Assembly: GCF_032118995.1 (NCBI RefSeq)
Contig: NC_092656.1
Coordinates: 9,243,761 to 9,307,760, forward strand
Direction: 5' to 3'
Length of the DNA stretch: 64,000 nucleotides
DNA from: Asterias amurensis
Lineage: Eukaryota; Echinodermata; Asteroidea; Forcipulatida; Asteriidae
Part shown: in pieces, positions 9,805 through 19,900 of the stretch
How the letters are laid out: each line of letters starts with the position of its first letter
Position numbering within the stretch: position 1 is the first letter of the stretch
Notes under the pieces: generated by a model
What the model saw: the letters and a program-made list of their open reading frames with translations, nothing else
Database searches by the model: none
Told to the model about the DNA's origin: nothing
Made by a program: the position numbers and the translations under genes

Positions 9805-12800
9805 GTAAGTTTAAAACATGTTATTTGAAACTTAAGGCCTGGTCCTTGGTGTAGCTGTGTATGTTAGAGCATGGAGGTACATGTTAAAGCACTGCTGGAC
9901 ACTATTGGTAGTTACTCAAAATAAAAACTTACATGGTAACAAGCAATGGAGAGATGTTGATGGTATAAAACAGTGAGAAACGGCAGTCTCTGAAGTGACG
10001 TAGCTTTTGAGAACGAGGTAATTTCTCACTCAAATAATATTTTTAAAAATTTCAGGTCTGAAGACTTTTACAATGCATCTGAAAGCACCACATTCATAAA
10101 GGTTGTTTATTCACTTGCTTCGGTGACCAATTGACTAAACTTGTATAGATTTGTTATTTGATGTATATGTTGGGATACACCAAGTGAAAATACTGCTCTT
10201 TGACAATTACCAATAGTGTCCAGCGTCTTTATAGTTTAATCCATAATACAACAAGTGTGAATACTGCTCTTTGACAATTACCAATAGTGTCCAGTGTCTT
10301 TATAGTTATATCCATAATACAACAAGTGTGAATACTGCTCTTTGACAATTACCAATAGTGTCCAGTGTCTTTATAGTTATATCCATAACACTTTACGATC
10401 AATGGTTTAATGAACAAAAATGTATTTAAAAAATGTGCTATTTTTACTTGAATCCTCACAACCCTGTGATTGACATTTGACAAAGGGTTTGGTGTAGCAC
10501 TTTAGGGGCTCAGCAAAGCTAGACTTTATGTACAACTTATTCTACAAGCTCGTGGATCTTCGAAGTACAGGATTTTGACGAAATCATGCAATTTCCTCGC
10601 GACTGCAGAAACTTCTATTCCACCGAACTAGACCAAGGTATGACAACCGTCCATGTCGTACAACACTCGAGATTTTAAAACAAATACTTAAAGGCAGTGG
10701 ACACTATTGGTAATTGTAAAAATCTAGCCTTCCAGTTGGTGTATCTCAACATATACATAAAAAAACGAACCTGTGAAAATTTTAGCTTAATCGATCATCG
10801 AAGTTGCAAAATAATAATGAAAGAAATATAACCCTTGTCACACGCAGTTGTGTGCGTTTAGATGGTCGATTTCGAGACCTCAAGTTCTAAATCTGAGGTC
10901 TTGAAATCAAATTTGTGGAAAATTACTTTTTTCTCGAAAACTATGGCACTTCAGAGGGAGCCGTTTCTCACAATGTTTTATACAATAAACCTCTCCTCAT
11001 TACTCGTTACCAAGTGAGGTTTAATACTAATAATTATTTTGAGTAATTACCAATAGTGTCCACTGCCTTTAAAATCAGCTTAACACGAGTAAAAAAGTTG
11101 ACTGCCCAAAGTTACGTAATACTTTTAAAAACGTCTCACTCACTCGCTCAATCGGTCGTCCACAGAACAAATTGGGTAATTACGAAAAAAGGGAACATGC
11201 GTATGAAAGTATTTTTAAAAAGGAGAAAGAAGAAAAATATTACAGCCTCTCTATACCCTTTCATCCTGTTTGTTTGGACTTAATGAGGCCAGTCTATGGG
11301 CAAGACATCCCGTAAATCCCCAAACTCGAAATAGTATCCGTAAACGGTTCTCCATAAATATACAAAATACAAGAATGGGCAACAATATTGGGCACACATA
11401 TTAATAAAGTTTCGATCCCAGTGACCATCAATGTCAAAACAGTAACAGCTTAAAGTGCATCTGCTCTATACCACACAGGCTCCTAGTGGATGATACCCAT
11501 GCCTACATCCTTCAGTGGACTGTGAAGGGAGGGAAAAACCCTGGTGTAGCCCTAGAAGTAGGTTGCAACGTGCCCCTGTTGACAGTTGAACTGAGTTGAT
11601 AGCCCAAATCATTTAAGTGTAGCCCCCAACTTGAAGTGGGCGTCCGGCCATTGTGATTTTAGGCGATATTCCATAAAAAATACCTTCCACCACTCCCGCC
11701 CAAAATATGGTTTGTTTCTTAAAATAATCATTTTAAAAGCTGCGATCAAAGTTTAAGAAGGCCTACGGTAGGACAACCTGAAGAAACTGTCGTTGTATAA
11801 ACCCCACCACGAAAGAAAAAGAAAGAAAATTAAAAATTGCTCTTTTAAAACCGTAGTTTTTATGAAATACCATTAAACTGCGTATTTACATTGGAAGGTT
11901 AAAAGATCGCGCGATACCTGGCAAGTTTACTGGAATTCAAGACTTGGAGTTTAGACTTGGAATCCCCAAAACTCTTTAACCTTTGATAAGCAGAATAATC
12001 TATACAAAGATAATTGATATAAAGTGAGGTAAGAACCATAAAGCCGAAGTTTATGTTACTCCTAGGGCCGCGACGCACAAGATAATTCTCTGCAGGTAGA
12101 GATAGAACCTAAAGGCATACTGTACATTCGTTGTTTTCACATAACTCTCTTCGGAACAATCTCAATTCAATTAGCCAAAATGGGAATAGGGCTAATCTGA
12201 AAACAATCTTTTACCAGCGTCTTTCATTTTGCAAAGAAATGAAAAATATATTGCGCCTCAAAGGAATCGAACAGATATGTGAATGGCGTGGATTGAGAGG
12301 TACCATATTAAACCCCTTTAATTACTTTTGCAAACCTAATTCATGAAACACCATTAAAGACAGTGGACACTACAGGAAACTATCAAAGACTAGTCATCAC
12401 AGTTGGTGTATCTCAACATAATGTATAAAATAACAAACCTGTGAAAATTTGAGCTCAATATTGGCGTCGAAATCGGAAAATAATAATGAAAGAAAAAAAC
12501 ACCCTTGTCACACGAAGTTGTGTGCTTTCCGATGCTTGATTTCGAGACCTCAAATTCTAAACTTGAGGTCTCGAAACCAAATTTGTGGAAAATTACGCCC
12601 TTCTCGAAAACTACGTCACTTCAGAGGGAGCTGTCTCACAACGTTTCATACTATCAACCTCTCCCCATTACTCGTAATCAAGAAAGGTTTTATGATGACA
12701 ATTATTTTGCATTACCAATAGTGTTCACTGCCTTTAAACTGAGTGTTTGCAAATTTCAGCAAAATTGTGGTTATTTTTCTCACAAACAACTCCCTTTAAT

Positions 12801-15800
12801 GCACATGTTAAATTGTTGACAACGGTAAACTCTATGCTTGGCCTACTTGTTTTTGTCACGGTCAAAAATGCCTACCAATAATATTATTTGTGATTTTTAA
12901 GTTTGGGTTGTGCGGGGGTAGAGCGTCTCGATAGTGGATACGGTCGATTCTCCAAAGGTATCGTAAAAGTTAGCGGGAATTTTTGGGCTAAATATTGTGT
13001 ACCATAAAATAATGCTACAATGACTTTTCGATGAAACTACCTCGCCCAAACGCAAGGTCTTGCTTTTAAATTTACACACGCTTGGACGAACAACAATAGA
13101 CTGGGTAAATAACCATAGTGTGTTACGTGCGGAAGGGACAGCCCCGTCCAAGAGCAAACAATAGAGGGCTCCGCCAGGGTACTTCCCAGGCTCTTCCCGG
13201 TAGAACTAGACTTGACTCAAGTCCCAATCCAGTACCATCCCCAGGAAACTATTATAACTGTTCTGTTTTGTGATGCTCTGCATCCCCCAACCTGTTCCAC
13301 AGCATGCGGGACCACATTCTGACGGCGAGCGGGTTGTTTCATAGTAAGTTGGGGTGATATGCTTTGATAGGGACCTCTACGCGAGAATGGGACTTGAATC
13401 AAGTCTATGGTAGAACATGCTTTGCAATAATTAATAAAATCAACTGGCTGAAACAAAATAAAACAACTCTGTGAATAACCCGAGTCAACCGACAGTCACG
13501 AGAAAGACATTTGTGGCTGCAGGGCCATCGCAGAATGGCAGCCATTCTGAAAATTAGTTATTTTTCAAAATTCAATTAAAGCCATTATACACTTTCGGTA
13601 AACAGTATTGTCCAAGTCCCACACTTCGTGTATCACAACTTATATATAAAATAACAATCCTGTGGAAGTTTAGGCTCAATCGGATATCGGAGTCGGGAGA
13701 AAATAACGGGAAAACCCACTCCTGTTTTCGCGCGTTTCGCCGTGTCATGACATGTGTTTATAACAAATCCGTAATTCTCGTTAACGAGAATTTATATCGT
13801 TTTACCGTTTTCTCAAAAAGTAAAGCATTTCATGGACTAATATTTCAAGAGAAGTCTTTCACCATTACCTTCTGTAAACCCTGTAAATTATTTGTAAATC
13901 TGTGAACTTTTTTTTTTTTTTTTTTTTTTTATTGTACCGAAAGGGTCCAATGGCTTTATTAAAGGCAGTGAACACTATTGGTAATTACTCAAAATTATTT
14001 ATAACATTAAACATTTCTTGGTGACGAGTAATGGGGAGAGGTTAATGGTATAAAACATTGTGAGAAACGGCTCCCTCTGAAGTGCCATAGTTTTCGAGAA
14101 AGAAGTAATTCTCCACGAATTTGATTTCGAGACACACAACTTCGTGTGACAAGGGTGTTTTCTTACATCATTATCTCGCAACTTTGATGTCCGATTGAGC
14201 TCAAATTTTCACAGGTTAGGTATTTTATGCATATGTGGAGATACACCAACGGTAAAGGCTAGTCTTTGACAGTTACCAGTAGTGTTCACTGCCTTTAAGG
14301 CTCTTAAACCATTCATTCACAACTATATTCTGTGCGGCAAATCACAAGCTTGTATCATGAATGAGAAAATCCCCCAATTCTCCCCTTTCTGCCACGTTTA
14401 TAATTATAAGCCCCGTAGAAGTTCAGTGCACGCGGTGCCATGAGATCAACTTTTAGTGTCACCTCCCCCAACTTTAAAGCCGTGTTTCTCAGTTTTGAGT
14501 GGCAGTTGCTTCTGTGCGTCACAACAAAACAAACCCACATGCATTTGGCATACCAGAGTGAACTGCTATTGTTAAATAATACAAAGGTTCAGGTTCAAGT
14601 TAGATGGTTCTTGTCGAATGAGGGCGGCCTTCAAAGATGAAGGTTCAATCTACAACAATGTACCATTGTTTTAGAATGTAACAGTAGTTTTACCAAGAGC
14701 GGCTCTCACAACAGGTGCTTTAAATTTTGATATTAATCTCTCAATCACAATGACTGTTTATGGTTCTGATTAAAGTTATGTGAAGATAACCAATGCTGTA
14801 TACATTGACCTTTTACTCGTATTCTCGTTTACTTAAAGACACTGGACACTATTGGTTATTGTCAAAGACCAGTCTTCTCACTTGGTGTAACTCAACATAT
14901 GCATAAAATAGCAAACCTGTGAAAATTTGAGCTCGATTGGTCGTCGGAGTTAAGAGATAACTATGAAAGAAAAAAACACCCTTGTCACACGAAGTTGTGT
15001 GCTTTCAGATGCTTGATTTCGAGACCTCAAATTCTAAACTTGAGGTCACGAAATCAAATTCGTGGAAAATGACTTCTTTCTCGAAAACTACGCCACTTCA
15101 GAGGGAGCCGTTTCTCAAAATGTTTTATACTATCAATCTCTCCCCATTACTCGTTACCAAGTAAGGTTTTATGCTAATAATTATTTTGAGTAATTACCAA
15201 TAGTGTCCACTGCCTTTAAAAATGGTATTAAAAATTACACAAAAGTCTAAGACATCCGAGGTAATAAAAGGCAATGATTTTAATGTGGTGAGAAACTTTT
15301 ATAATAATTCTATTTTGTGAGGAAGAAAACTTACACAAAATGCTATAATGAGGTTTAAGCTCTAAGTCTCATCTATTATAGAGCAAATAAACCCCGTTTT
15401 TTATGTTGGCACGGAGGACCAGTCATTAAAACATGGACATTTTCCCTAACATGTAAACTTGTTTGTTTCGGTTCAAATCACAAAGAAAGGTTGGTAGTAT
15501 TACAAGATACTCAAAGTGGCATGCTTACACAATCAAAATTAAAAAATATGAAGTATTATAGAAAGACAAAAACACATTTTTTAATGAGAATTCATATGTA
15601 TACAAATCCTCAAGCCTCACAGCCTCCGGGCAGCCCCCTAGTTCTTCTCTATACGACCTGCTATAACAAAAGAGCCATTGCATAGTCTCTATCGAATAAT
15701 GTCAATATGTTTTGGTTTTGTGTGGTCACACTCGGTCTTATCCATTGATTTGCCAGTACACTGATTTGTCTGATTTCACTCTTCTATATTCACACAGGTT

Positions 15801-18800
15801 ACCAGCATTTTACAGCGCCTCATGTCTACCAAGTCATCCATCTCATCTGGATATCACTTAAATTCAGAGCAAGAATCACTCGAATCATCACAATCATCGA
15901 ATCAAGAGTCGACAATTTTACCTCACCGGTCTTTCTCAACATCCTCACCTTACATAACCACCGTTGGGCCTTCACCAATGTCAGATGGAATAGCTTCCTC
16001 TGTGGATCAGCAGACGAATTTGATAAAAAGAGCCTCGGCGATTTCAGAGGGACTAGCGCCCTCTGTTGATCAGCAGTCGAATTTGATACTGAGAGATTTG
16101 TTTCACGACGTTGGAGAACTCCACCGAGTGGCAAGATCTAAGCATGACAGAAAGTCCAATCGAAGAAGCCGGGAGGACTCTGCTTTGTCCACGGCAGAAC
16201 CATCTCTCCGGGAAAGAGGGTACCGTGGAGACAGGGGAGACAGAGGGGACAAAAAGAGAGATGGACAGGGGAACACTGGATCCAGAGACCGCTCATCGAA
16301 ACAACCATGTACTCCATGCACTGGTAAGATAAACTACATTAATCTTGGTTTTTGCCCATACACAGAAAGTGTTAGCACTGTATCAATAATTTCCCGAGTC
16401 CTGTGAACACATTTCACAGGCGTAAACTATTCCTCGGTTGGTCTTTCGAACTTGCGACGCTTGCAATTTTAGAGCAGTGTCTTATCAACTAGACTACCGA
16501 GATGGCCCGGTAGCTAGAGGCAGTTCAAATCCTATGTCTGGCAGTAGGTAACCGCAACAATATCATCACAATGAAAATGTTACATCTTTAAAACTACATC
16601 TTACATCTTTAAAGCTACATCGGGAAAGAGGGGACCGTGGAGACCAAACCGCTCCAACACTCCCCTACAGTTGTATCCGCAAGTTTTAACAATACTATAC
16701 ATATTTAAATTTATAGTTGCTCTTACATCATCTTAAAGACACTGGACACTAATGGTATTTGTCAAAGACTGGACACTAATGGTATTTGTCAAAGACTAGT
16801 CTTCACAGTTGGTGTTTCTCAACATTATGCATAAAATAACGAACCTGTGAAAATTTGAGCTCAATCGGTCGTCGAAGTTGCGAGATAATAATGAAAGAAA
16901 CAATATCCCTTGTCGCACCATGGTCACACGAAGTTGTGTGCTTTCAGATGCTTGATTTCGAGACCTCAAAATCTAAATCTGAGGTCTCGAATTCAAATTC
17001 GTGGATAATTACTTCTTTCTTGAAAACTACGTCACTTCAGAGGGAGCTGTTTCTCACAATGTTTTTTACTATCAACCTGTCCCCATTACTCGTAATCAAG
17101 TAAGGTTTTATGATTATAATTATTTTGAGTAATTACCAAAAGTGTCCACTGTAATGGGAAACGGACTTGGTCATGGCCAAGTGAGGGCAGTAAAGCTGCT
17201 GTAAGTCAGAGCTGTAGTGAGTTACATTGAGTTACATTAGCAAGGGTATTAAACAAAACGAAATGTATTTATCTCTTAGCTCCGACAACATTCGGGTTAG
17301 CAGCTCACTTTGAAGGGCAAAGGGACGGCAATGTCCTAATCACAGATGGTAAGTAAAGGGTGTTGACTGAGGCTTCCATTGGGTGCGTTCGTTTAGCTTC
17401 CCTGGGTCGACCCCGGTCTGCCCGGTGCGTTCGAATAGCTTCGATATTCCAGGGGCTACCCTAGTGCCCTGCTTGTGGAGTGGGTCGCTTGGGGGTGACC
17501 CGAGGTGCAAGACGTCACCACGAGAGGGGGGGGGGGGGGGGGGGTGAGTGTGACCGTTCGATTAGCTCTTGTCAGGAGCTCACCCGTGAGCACCGCGGGG
17601 TCGACCCAGGGAAGCCAATCGAGCTTGGCACCAATTATGGCTTTATGGCTGTGTAGTTTGTTAATGACAGGTTTGTCATTAATGTTCATAAGCTTGTCTG
17701 GTCATTGTCTCATTGATAGAGCTCCAAATTTATAAATAATCGTTATAAGATGAATGACTGCGTGGATGGATGCATTCAGTTTCGAAAACACTCGACAATT
17801 TCAAAAGATGGAGGTTTTAAAATCTTCACAACCCTTTTAGCCAAATCTTTTCCTCCACCAACACAACTCATCGTTTATGTTGCCAAAACTAGTTACTGGT
17901 AACTTTTATAGTCACATTTAAACGAGTATAGTGATTACACATCGGTACAGCACTCACGATTTGTGTTTCCAAAACTAGTTCCTTTTAAACAAGTTAGTAT
18001 TAACGAGTTACTTTTAAACCACTTAGTGATTATAAATCGATTTCCCCCGGAAGCTGAACTGATTCAAGAGCCTCGTTGGGGCACGCAGACTGGTACGTCG
18101 ACACAAAGTGACAAAGAAAAATTCCAACTTTTTAAATCTTCGCAACCCTTATAGCAAATTTTCCTCTGCAAATATTACTCATGGTTTATGTTTCCAAAAA
18201 CTAGCTACTATAACTAGTAACAAGTAACTACTAACTATAGTTACAGTTACTGTCAAACTTGTTACTTTTAAACCAGTTAGTGATTACAAGTCGATTTTCC
18301 CCAGAAGCCGGACGTATTCGAGAGCCTCGTATCTGGGGGTACGCAGAATGGATGACACAAAAGGACAAAGACAAATTCCAACTCGGCATAACCCAAGTTG
18401 TCAAAGTCACCGAGGGAGGTGTTTATTACATCTACAGCCAGGTAAGGGACCATTCAGAAAGTCAATGTTCAAAGACACTGGACGCTAATGGTAATTGTCA
18501 AAGATAGTCTTCTCACATCTCAACGTGTGCATAAAATAACAAACCTGTGAAAATTTTGATCTTAGTTGGTCGTCGAAGTTGCGAGATAATAATGAAAGAA
18601 AAAACACCACTGTCACACAAAGATGTGTGCTTTCAGATGCTTGATTTTGAGACCTCAAAATCTAATTCTGAGGTCTCGAAATCAAATTCGTTGAAAATTA
18701 ATTCTTTCTCAAAAACTACGTTACTTCAGAAGGATCCGTTTCCTACATTGTTTTATACCATCAACCTCTCCCCATTACTCGTTACCGAGTAAAGTTTTAT

Positions 18801-19547
18801 GCTAACAATTATTTTGAGTAACTATCCAATAGTTTCCACTGCCTTATAAAAGCTACGATTTTATTCCCTAAAATTGTGGCCGGCTGGGTCAAACGACACT
18901 TACCCCAAAACTCTCCCATAACCTTATAAGACCAATAATAAGACAGAAACGGACAGTCAACGTTTAAACTCCTCTTCAGCATGATGAACCCCATTCCAGA
19001 AAAAAAATTAATTGATCAATGTCTCCTGACGATGACTAAAGCAGACCAGGTGAAACGAAGAGGCCTTGTTTTATTCTAAACTTTGGTGTGATCCCTGGCC
19101 ACACGGCAGCTAAATGGTATGGCTTCTGACTTGCACCCCAAACAAAGATACTGAGTAAAAGAGGGACCGTCAACACGGGGCTGGATTAGGTCAGTTGGTA
19201 TAGAGCACCGGTACGTTAATCTGGATTTCGGTCGTTCAAGTCCCGCTCCTGTCAATATTATCTTAGTTCAACTTCAAAACCTTTTATTATCCCATTATTA
19301 GATCATGTTCTACGATCTCAACTCCGCAGTCGGCCAGAGCATCTGCGTCAACGACCGACCACGCTTCACATGCACCAAGTCCAACATCAGCGCTGAAGCT
19401 AAGCAGAGCACGTGTTTCCTTGGCGGTGTAGTTCGTCTGGAAGACAATGACGTGCTCAGCATCCAACTTTCAATCCCCAACGTGTCAATCGCCCTGTACG
19501 CAGATACATCATTTTTCGGACTGTTCAAGCTCGCTCCTACTCCTTGA
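9361..19547 (+). CDS. ectodysplasin-like TNF ligand, five coding exons
   Basis: Coding exons are 9361-9804, 15798-16323, 17280-17348, 18305-18441 and 19302-19547. All introns are GT-AG and phases match, giving 473 residues. This is a type II membrane protein: cytoplasmic basic head, one membrane segment (about 30-56) and a coiled coil (about 85-106, VLQRLNNLEEEVEKLKRR). A Ser-rich stalk, a basic cluster (258-271) where a furin-type cut could occur, and a short Gly-X-Y run (289-299) follow. CTPC and the TNF homology domain (about 328-473) complete it. AAHFEGQ, GVYYIYSQ, the CTKS...STCFLGGVV cysteine pair and the TSFFGLFKL end match the TNF fold and most resemble EDA. EDA itself has a much longer collagen domain. 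Trimeric ligand for a TNF receptor by family knowledge; the receptor here is unknown. Confidence 0.9.
9884..10230 (-). mobile_element. TTAA MITE, family B copy in TNF intron 1
   Basis: Left end TTAAAGCACTGCTGGACACT and right end CAATAGTGTCCAGCGTCTTT. The middle has a short GGTCTGAAGACTTTT block in place of the family A hairpin. Confidence 0.75.
10180..10390. repeat. 71-bp tandem array made from a MITE end
   Basis: The right terminal part of the preceding family B copy (ATACTGCTCTTTGACAATTA through CAGTGTCTTTATAG) occurs three times, starting at 10190, 10261 and 10332. The second and third units are almost identical. Confidence 0.85.
10688..11073 (+). mobile_element. TTAA MITE, family A copy
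   Basis: Full length, TTAAAGGCAGTGGACACTAT to GTGTCCACTGCCTTTAA, with the central GAGACCTCA / TGAGGTCTT hairpin. Lies in TNF intron 1. Confidence 0.9.
11074..12353. other. unassigned TNF intron 1 sequence
   Basis: Nothing recognisable. The short open frames have no domain features and composition is AT-rich. Confidence 0.4.
12354..12737 (+). mobile_element. TTAA MITE, family A copy
   Basis: TTAAAGACAGTGGACACTAC to GTGTTCACTGCCTTTAA, with the central hairpin present. Lies in TNF intron 1. Confidence 0.88.
13200..13420. repeat. inverted repeat about ACTTGA(C/A)TCAAGT
   Basis: The left arm near 13208-13228 (GACTTGACTCAAGTCCC) is mirrored near 13390-13412 (GGGACTTGAATCAAGTC). Each arm is itself palindromic. 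It could be an unrelated MITE; no other copy is seen in the window. Confidence 0.5.
13576..13958 (+). mobile_element. TTAA MITE, family C copy
   Basis: Left end TTAAAGCCATTATACACTTT and right end GGGTCCAATGGCTTTA. The central hairpin is ATTCTCGTTAACGAGAAT. A long poly-T run (about 13908-13930) lies near the right end, where other copies have only a short T tract. Confidence 0.88.
13959..14298 (-). mobile_element. TTAA MITE, family A copy, abutting family C
   Basis: Begins TTAAAGGCAGTGAACACTAT immediately after the family C copy and ends GTGTTCACTGCCTTTAA. The central hairpin is partly deleted, leaving one GATTTCGAGAC arm. Confidence 0.88.
14299..14832. other. unassigned TNF intron 1 sequence
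   Basis: No gene or repeat family recognised. Confidence 0.4.
14833..15219 (+). mobile_element. TTAA MITE, family A copy
   Basis: Full length with both TTAA ends and the central hairpin (GAGACCTCA / TGAGGTCACGAAATC). Lies in TNF intron 1. Confidence 0.9.
15220..15797. other. end of TNF intron 1
   Basis: No repeat family or gene seen. It ends with the acceptor TTCACACAG for exon 2. Confidence 0.5.
15798..16323 (+). CDS. TNF ligand exon 2: stalk, basic cluster, short collagen stretch
   Basis: Acceptor TTCACACAG|GTT, donor CACTG|GTAAGA, phase 0 to phase 1. It opens with VTSILQRL, continuing the coiled-coil rhythm of exon 1. The stalk carries a 21-residue-period duplication (SDGIASSVDQQTNLIKRA and SEGLAPSVDQQSNLILRD). 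Then come the basic RVARSKHDRKSNRRSR, the Gly-X-Y run GYRGDRGDRGD and CTPC. Confidence 0.88.
16350..16510 (-). mobile_element. tRNA-derived SINE fragment (ACTCGG family)
   Basis: On the minus strand a tRNA-like head precedes a body with CACAGGACTCGGGAAAT and GTGCTAACACTTTCTGTG. The same body is found on the plus strand at 31622-31785. It sits about 30 bp past the exon 2 donor, so reading through exon 2 enters the SINE. Confidence 0.65.
16617..16646 (+). repeat. echo of the collagen-coding part of exon 2
   Basis: CGGGAAAGAGGGGACCGTGG and the GAGAC that follows nearly repeat exon 2 at about 16208-16232, where they encode RERGYRGD. No splice sites frame it, so it is a stray duplicate or chance similarity. 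Confidence 0.45.
16733..17151 (+). mobile_element. TTAA MITE, family A copy with duplicated left end
   Basis: The block ACTGGACACTAATGGTATTT plus GTCAAAG is repeated with a 27-bp period at 16741 and 16768. The central hairpin is intact and the right end is AGTGTCCACTG. Confidence 0.87.
17280..17348 (+). CDS. TNF ligand exon 3: start of the TNF domain
   Basis: 69 bp, acceptor ATCTCTTAG, donor GATG|GTAAGT, phase 1 at both ends. It encodes APTTFGLAAHFEGQRDGNVL, the first TNF-fold strand with the typical A-H-x-x-G core. Confidence 0.88.
17381..17632. mobile_element. GGGTGCG-ended MITE, long form
   Basis: Same structure as 323-578. GGGTGCGTTCGTTTAGCTTC stands at the left, and a decayed mirror end (GGGAAGCCAATCGAGC...GGCACC) at the right. 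ATT/AAT flanks are compatible with a 3-bp target duplication. A poly-G run of about 18 interrupts it near 17526-17543. Confidence 0.75.
17800..18304 (+). pseudogene. ghost duplicate of TNF exon 4 and its upstream intron
   Basis: An intron segment with ACAACCCTTTTAGC and a TTTATGTT.CCAAAACTAG block occurs near 17830-17895 and again near 18145-18215. The first unit ends in a copy of the exon 4 head at 18051-18125. That copy encodes EAELIQEPRWG and SDKEKFQL, against EAGRIREPRIWGY and KDKDKFQL in the used exon. Its acceptor reads CCCCCGG where the live exon has CCCCAG, it lacks the GVYYIYSQ half and no donor is seen. Confidence 0.75.
18305..18441 (+). CDS. TNF ligand exon 4
   Basis: Acceptor TTTTCCCCAG, donor CAG|GTAAGG, phase 1 to 0. 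Encodes the TNF-domain segment ending in GVYYIYSQ, the highly conserved Y-x-I/V-Y-S-Q strand of the family. Confidence 0.9.
18468..18847 (+). mobile_element. TTAA MITE, family A copy in TNF intron 4
   Basis: CAAAGACACTGGACGCTAAT to TAGTTTCCACTGCCTTATAA. The hairpin is intact but the ends are eroded, so this is an older copy. Confidence 0.85.
19026..19056 (+). other. retroposon-like motif CTGACGATGACTA...GAAAC
   Basis: CTGACGATGACTAAAGCA followed 10 bp later by GAAAC. A close relative lies at 39202-39231. The motif resembles the C-U-G-A-x-G-A...GAAA core of hammerhead ribozymes reported in Penelope-like retroelements. The helix between the two core parts is poor here, so this is tentative. 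Confidence 0.3.
19180..19255 (+). mobile_element. tRNA-like SINE head or tRNA relic
   Basis: Contains an A-box-like TTAGGTCAGTTGGTATAGAG and a B-box-like GGTCGTTCAAGTCCCGC at tRNA spacing. The outer stem is not convincing. Lies in TNF intron 4. Confidence 0.4.
19302..19547 (+). CDS. TNF ligand exon 5: end of the TNF domain
   Basis: Acceptor CCCATTATTAG, phase 0, 81 residues and a TGA stop. It carries FTCTKS...STCFLGGVVRL, with the two cysteines spaced as in EDA, and the terminal TSFFGLFKLAPTP strand. Confidence 0.92.
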   Translation: MMFYDLNSAVGQSICVNDRPRFTCTKSNISAEAKQSTCFLGGVVRLEDNDVLSIQLSIPNVSIALYADTSFFGLFKLAPTP

Positions 19548-19900
19548 GACCTGCTCTCATTGGCGTCTATGTAACGACACCCCTGATTGGGGTCAACTGT
19601 CTCCAGCGTTCAACTCAACAAAGTGGATTTGATTTGAAGAAGCAATTCAGAGTAAAGACAGTCTCTCAAAACGTAACTATCTGTCCCCAATGTCTCAATT
19701 GCCTTGTACGCAGATACATCATTTTTTTTTTTTTTTTTGGGGGGGGGGGGGGGTGGGGCTGTTTAAGCTTTCTCCTTGAAGTTTGCCACCCGCCGGCGTC
19801 TATGAAACGACCCCTCTGATTGGTTGATCAGGGTCGACCGTCGCATTCGTTCCGCAAAAAAGTGGATTTGATTGGACGAAACAATTCAGAGTAAGACATT
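19465..19900 (+). repeat. tandem duplication of the TNF exon 5 end and 3' UTR
   Basis: The first unit (about 19465-19660) holds the last 27 codons and 3' UTR. The second (about 19675-19895) repeats it, including ACGCAGATACATCATTTTT, the CTGTTTAAGCTT block and GTGGATTTGATT...CAATTCAGAGTAA. In the second unit the Phe-Phe-Gly codons are replaced by about 19 T followed by about 14 G. It lies after the stop and cannot contribute to the protein. Confidence 0.85.

Noticed and set aside
12449-12819. Open frames in several registers across MITE copies (also 1607-1867, 16855-17103, 52209-52466)
   Set aside because: The same peptide-like strings recur in every family A copy and in several frames. They are by-products of the repeat, not genes.
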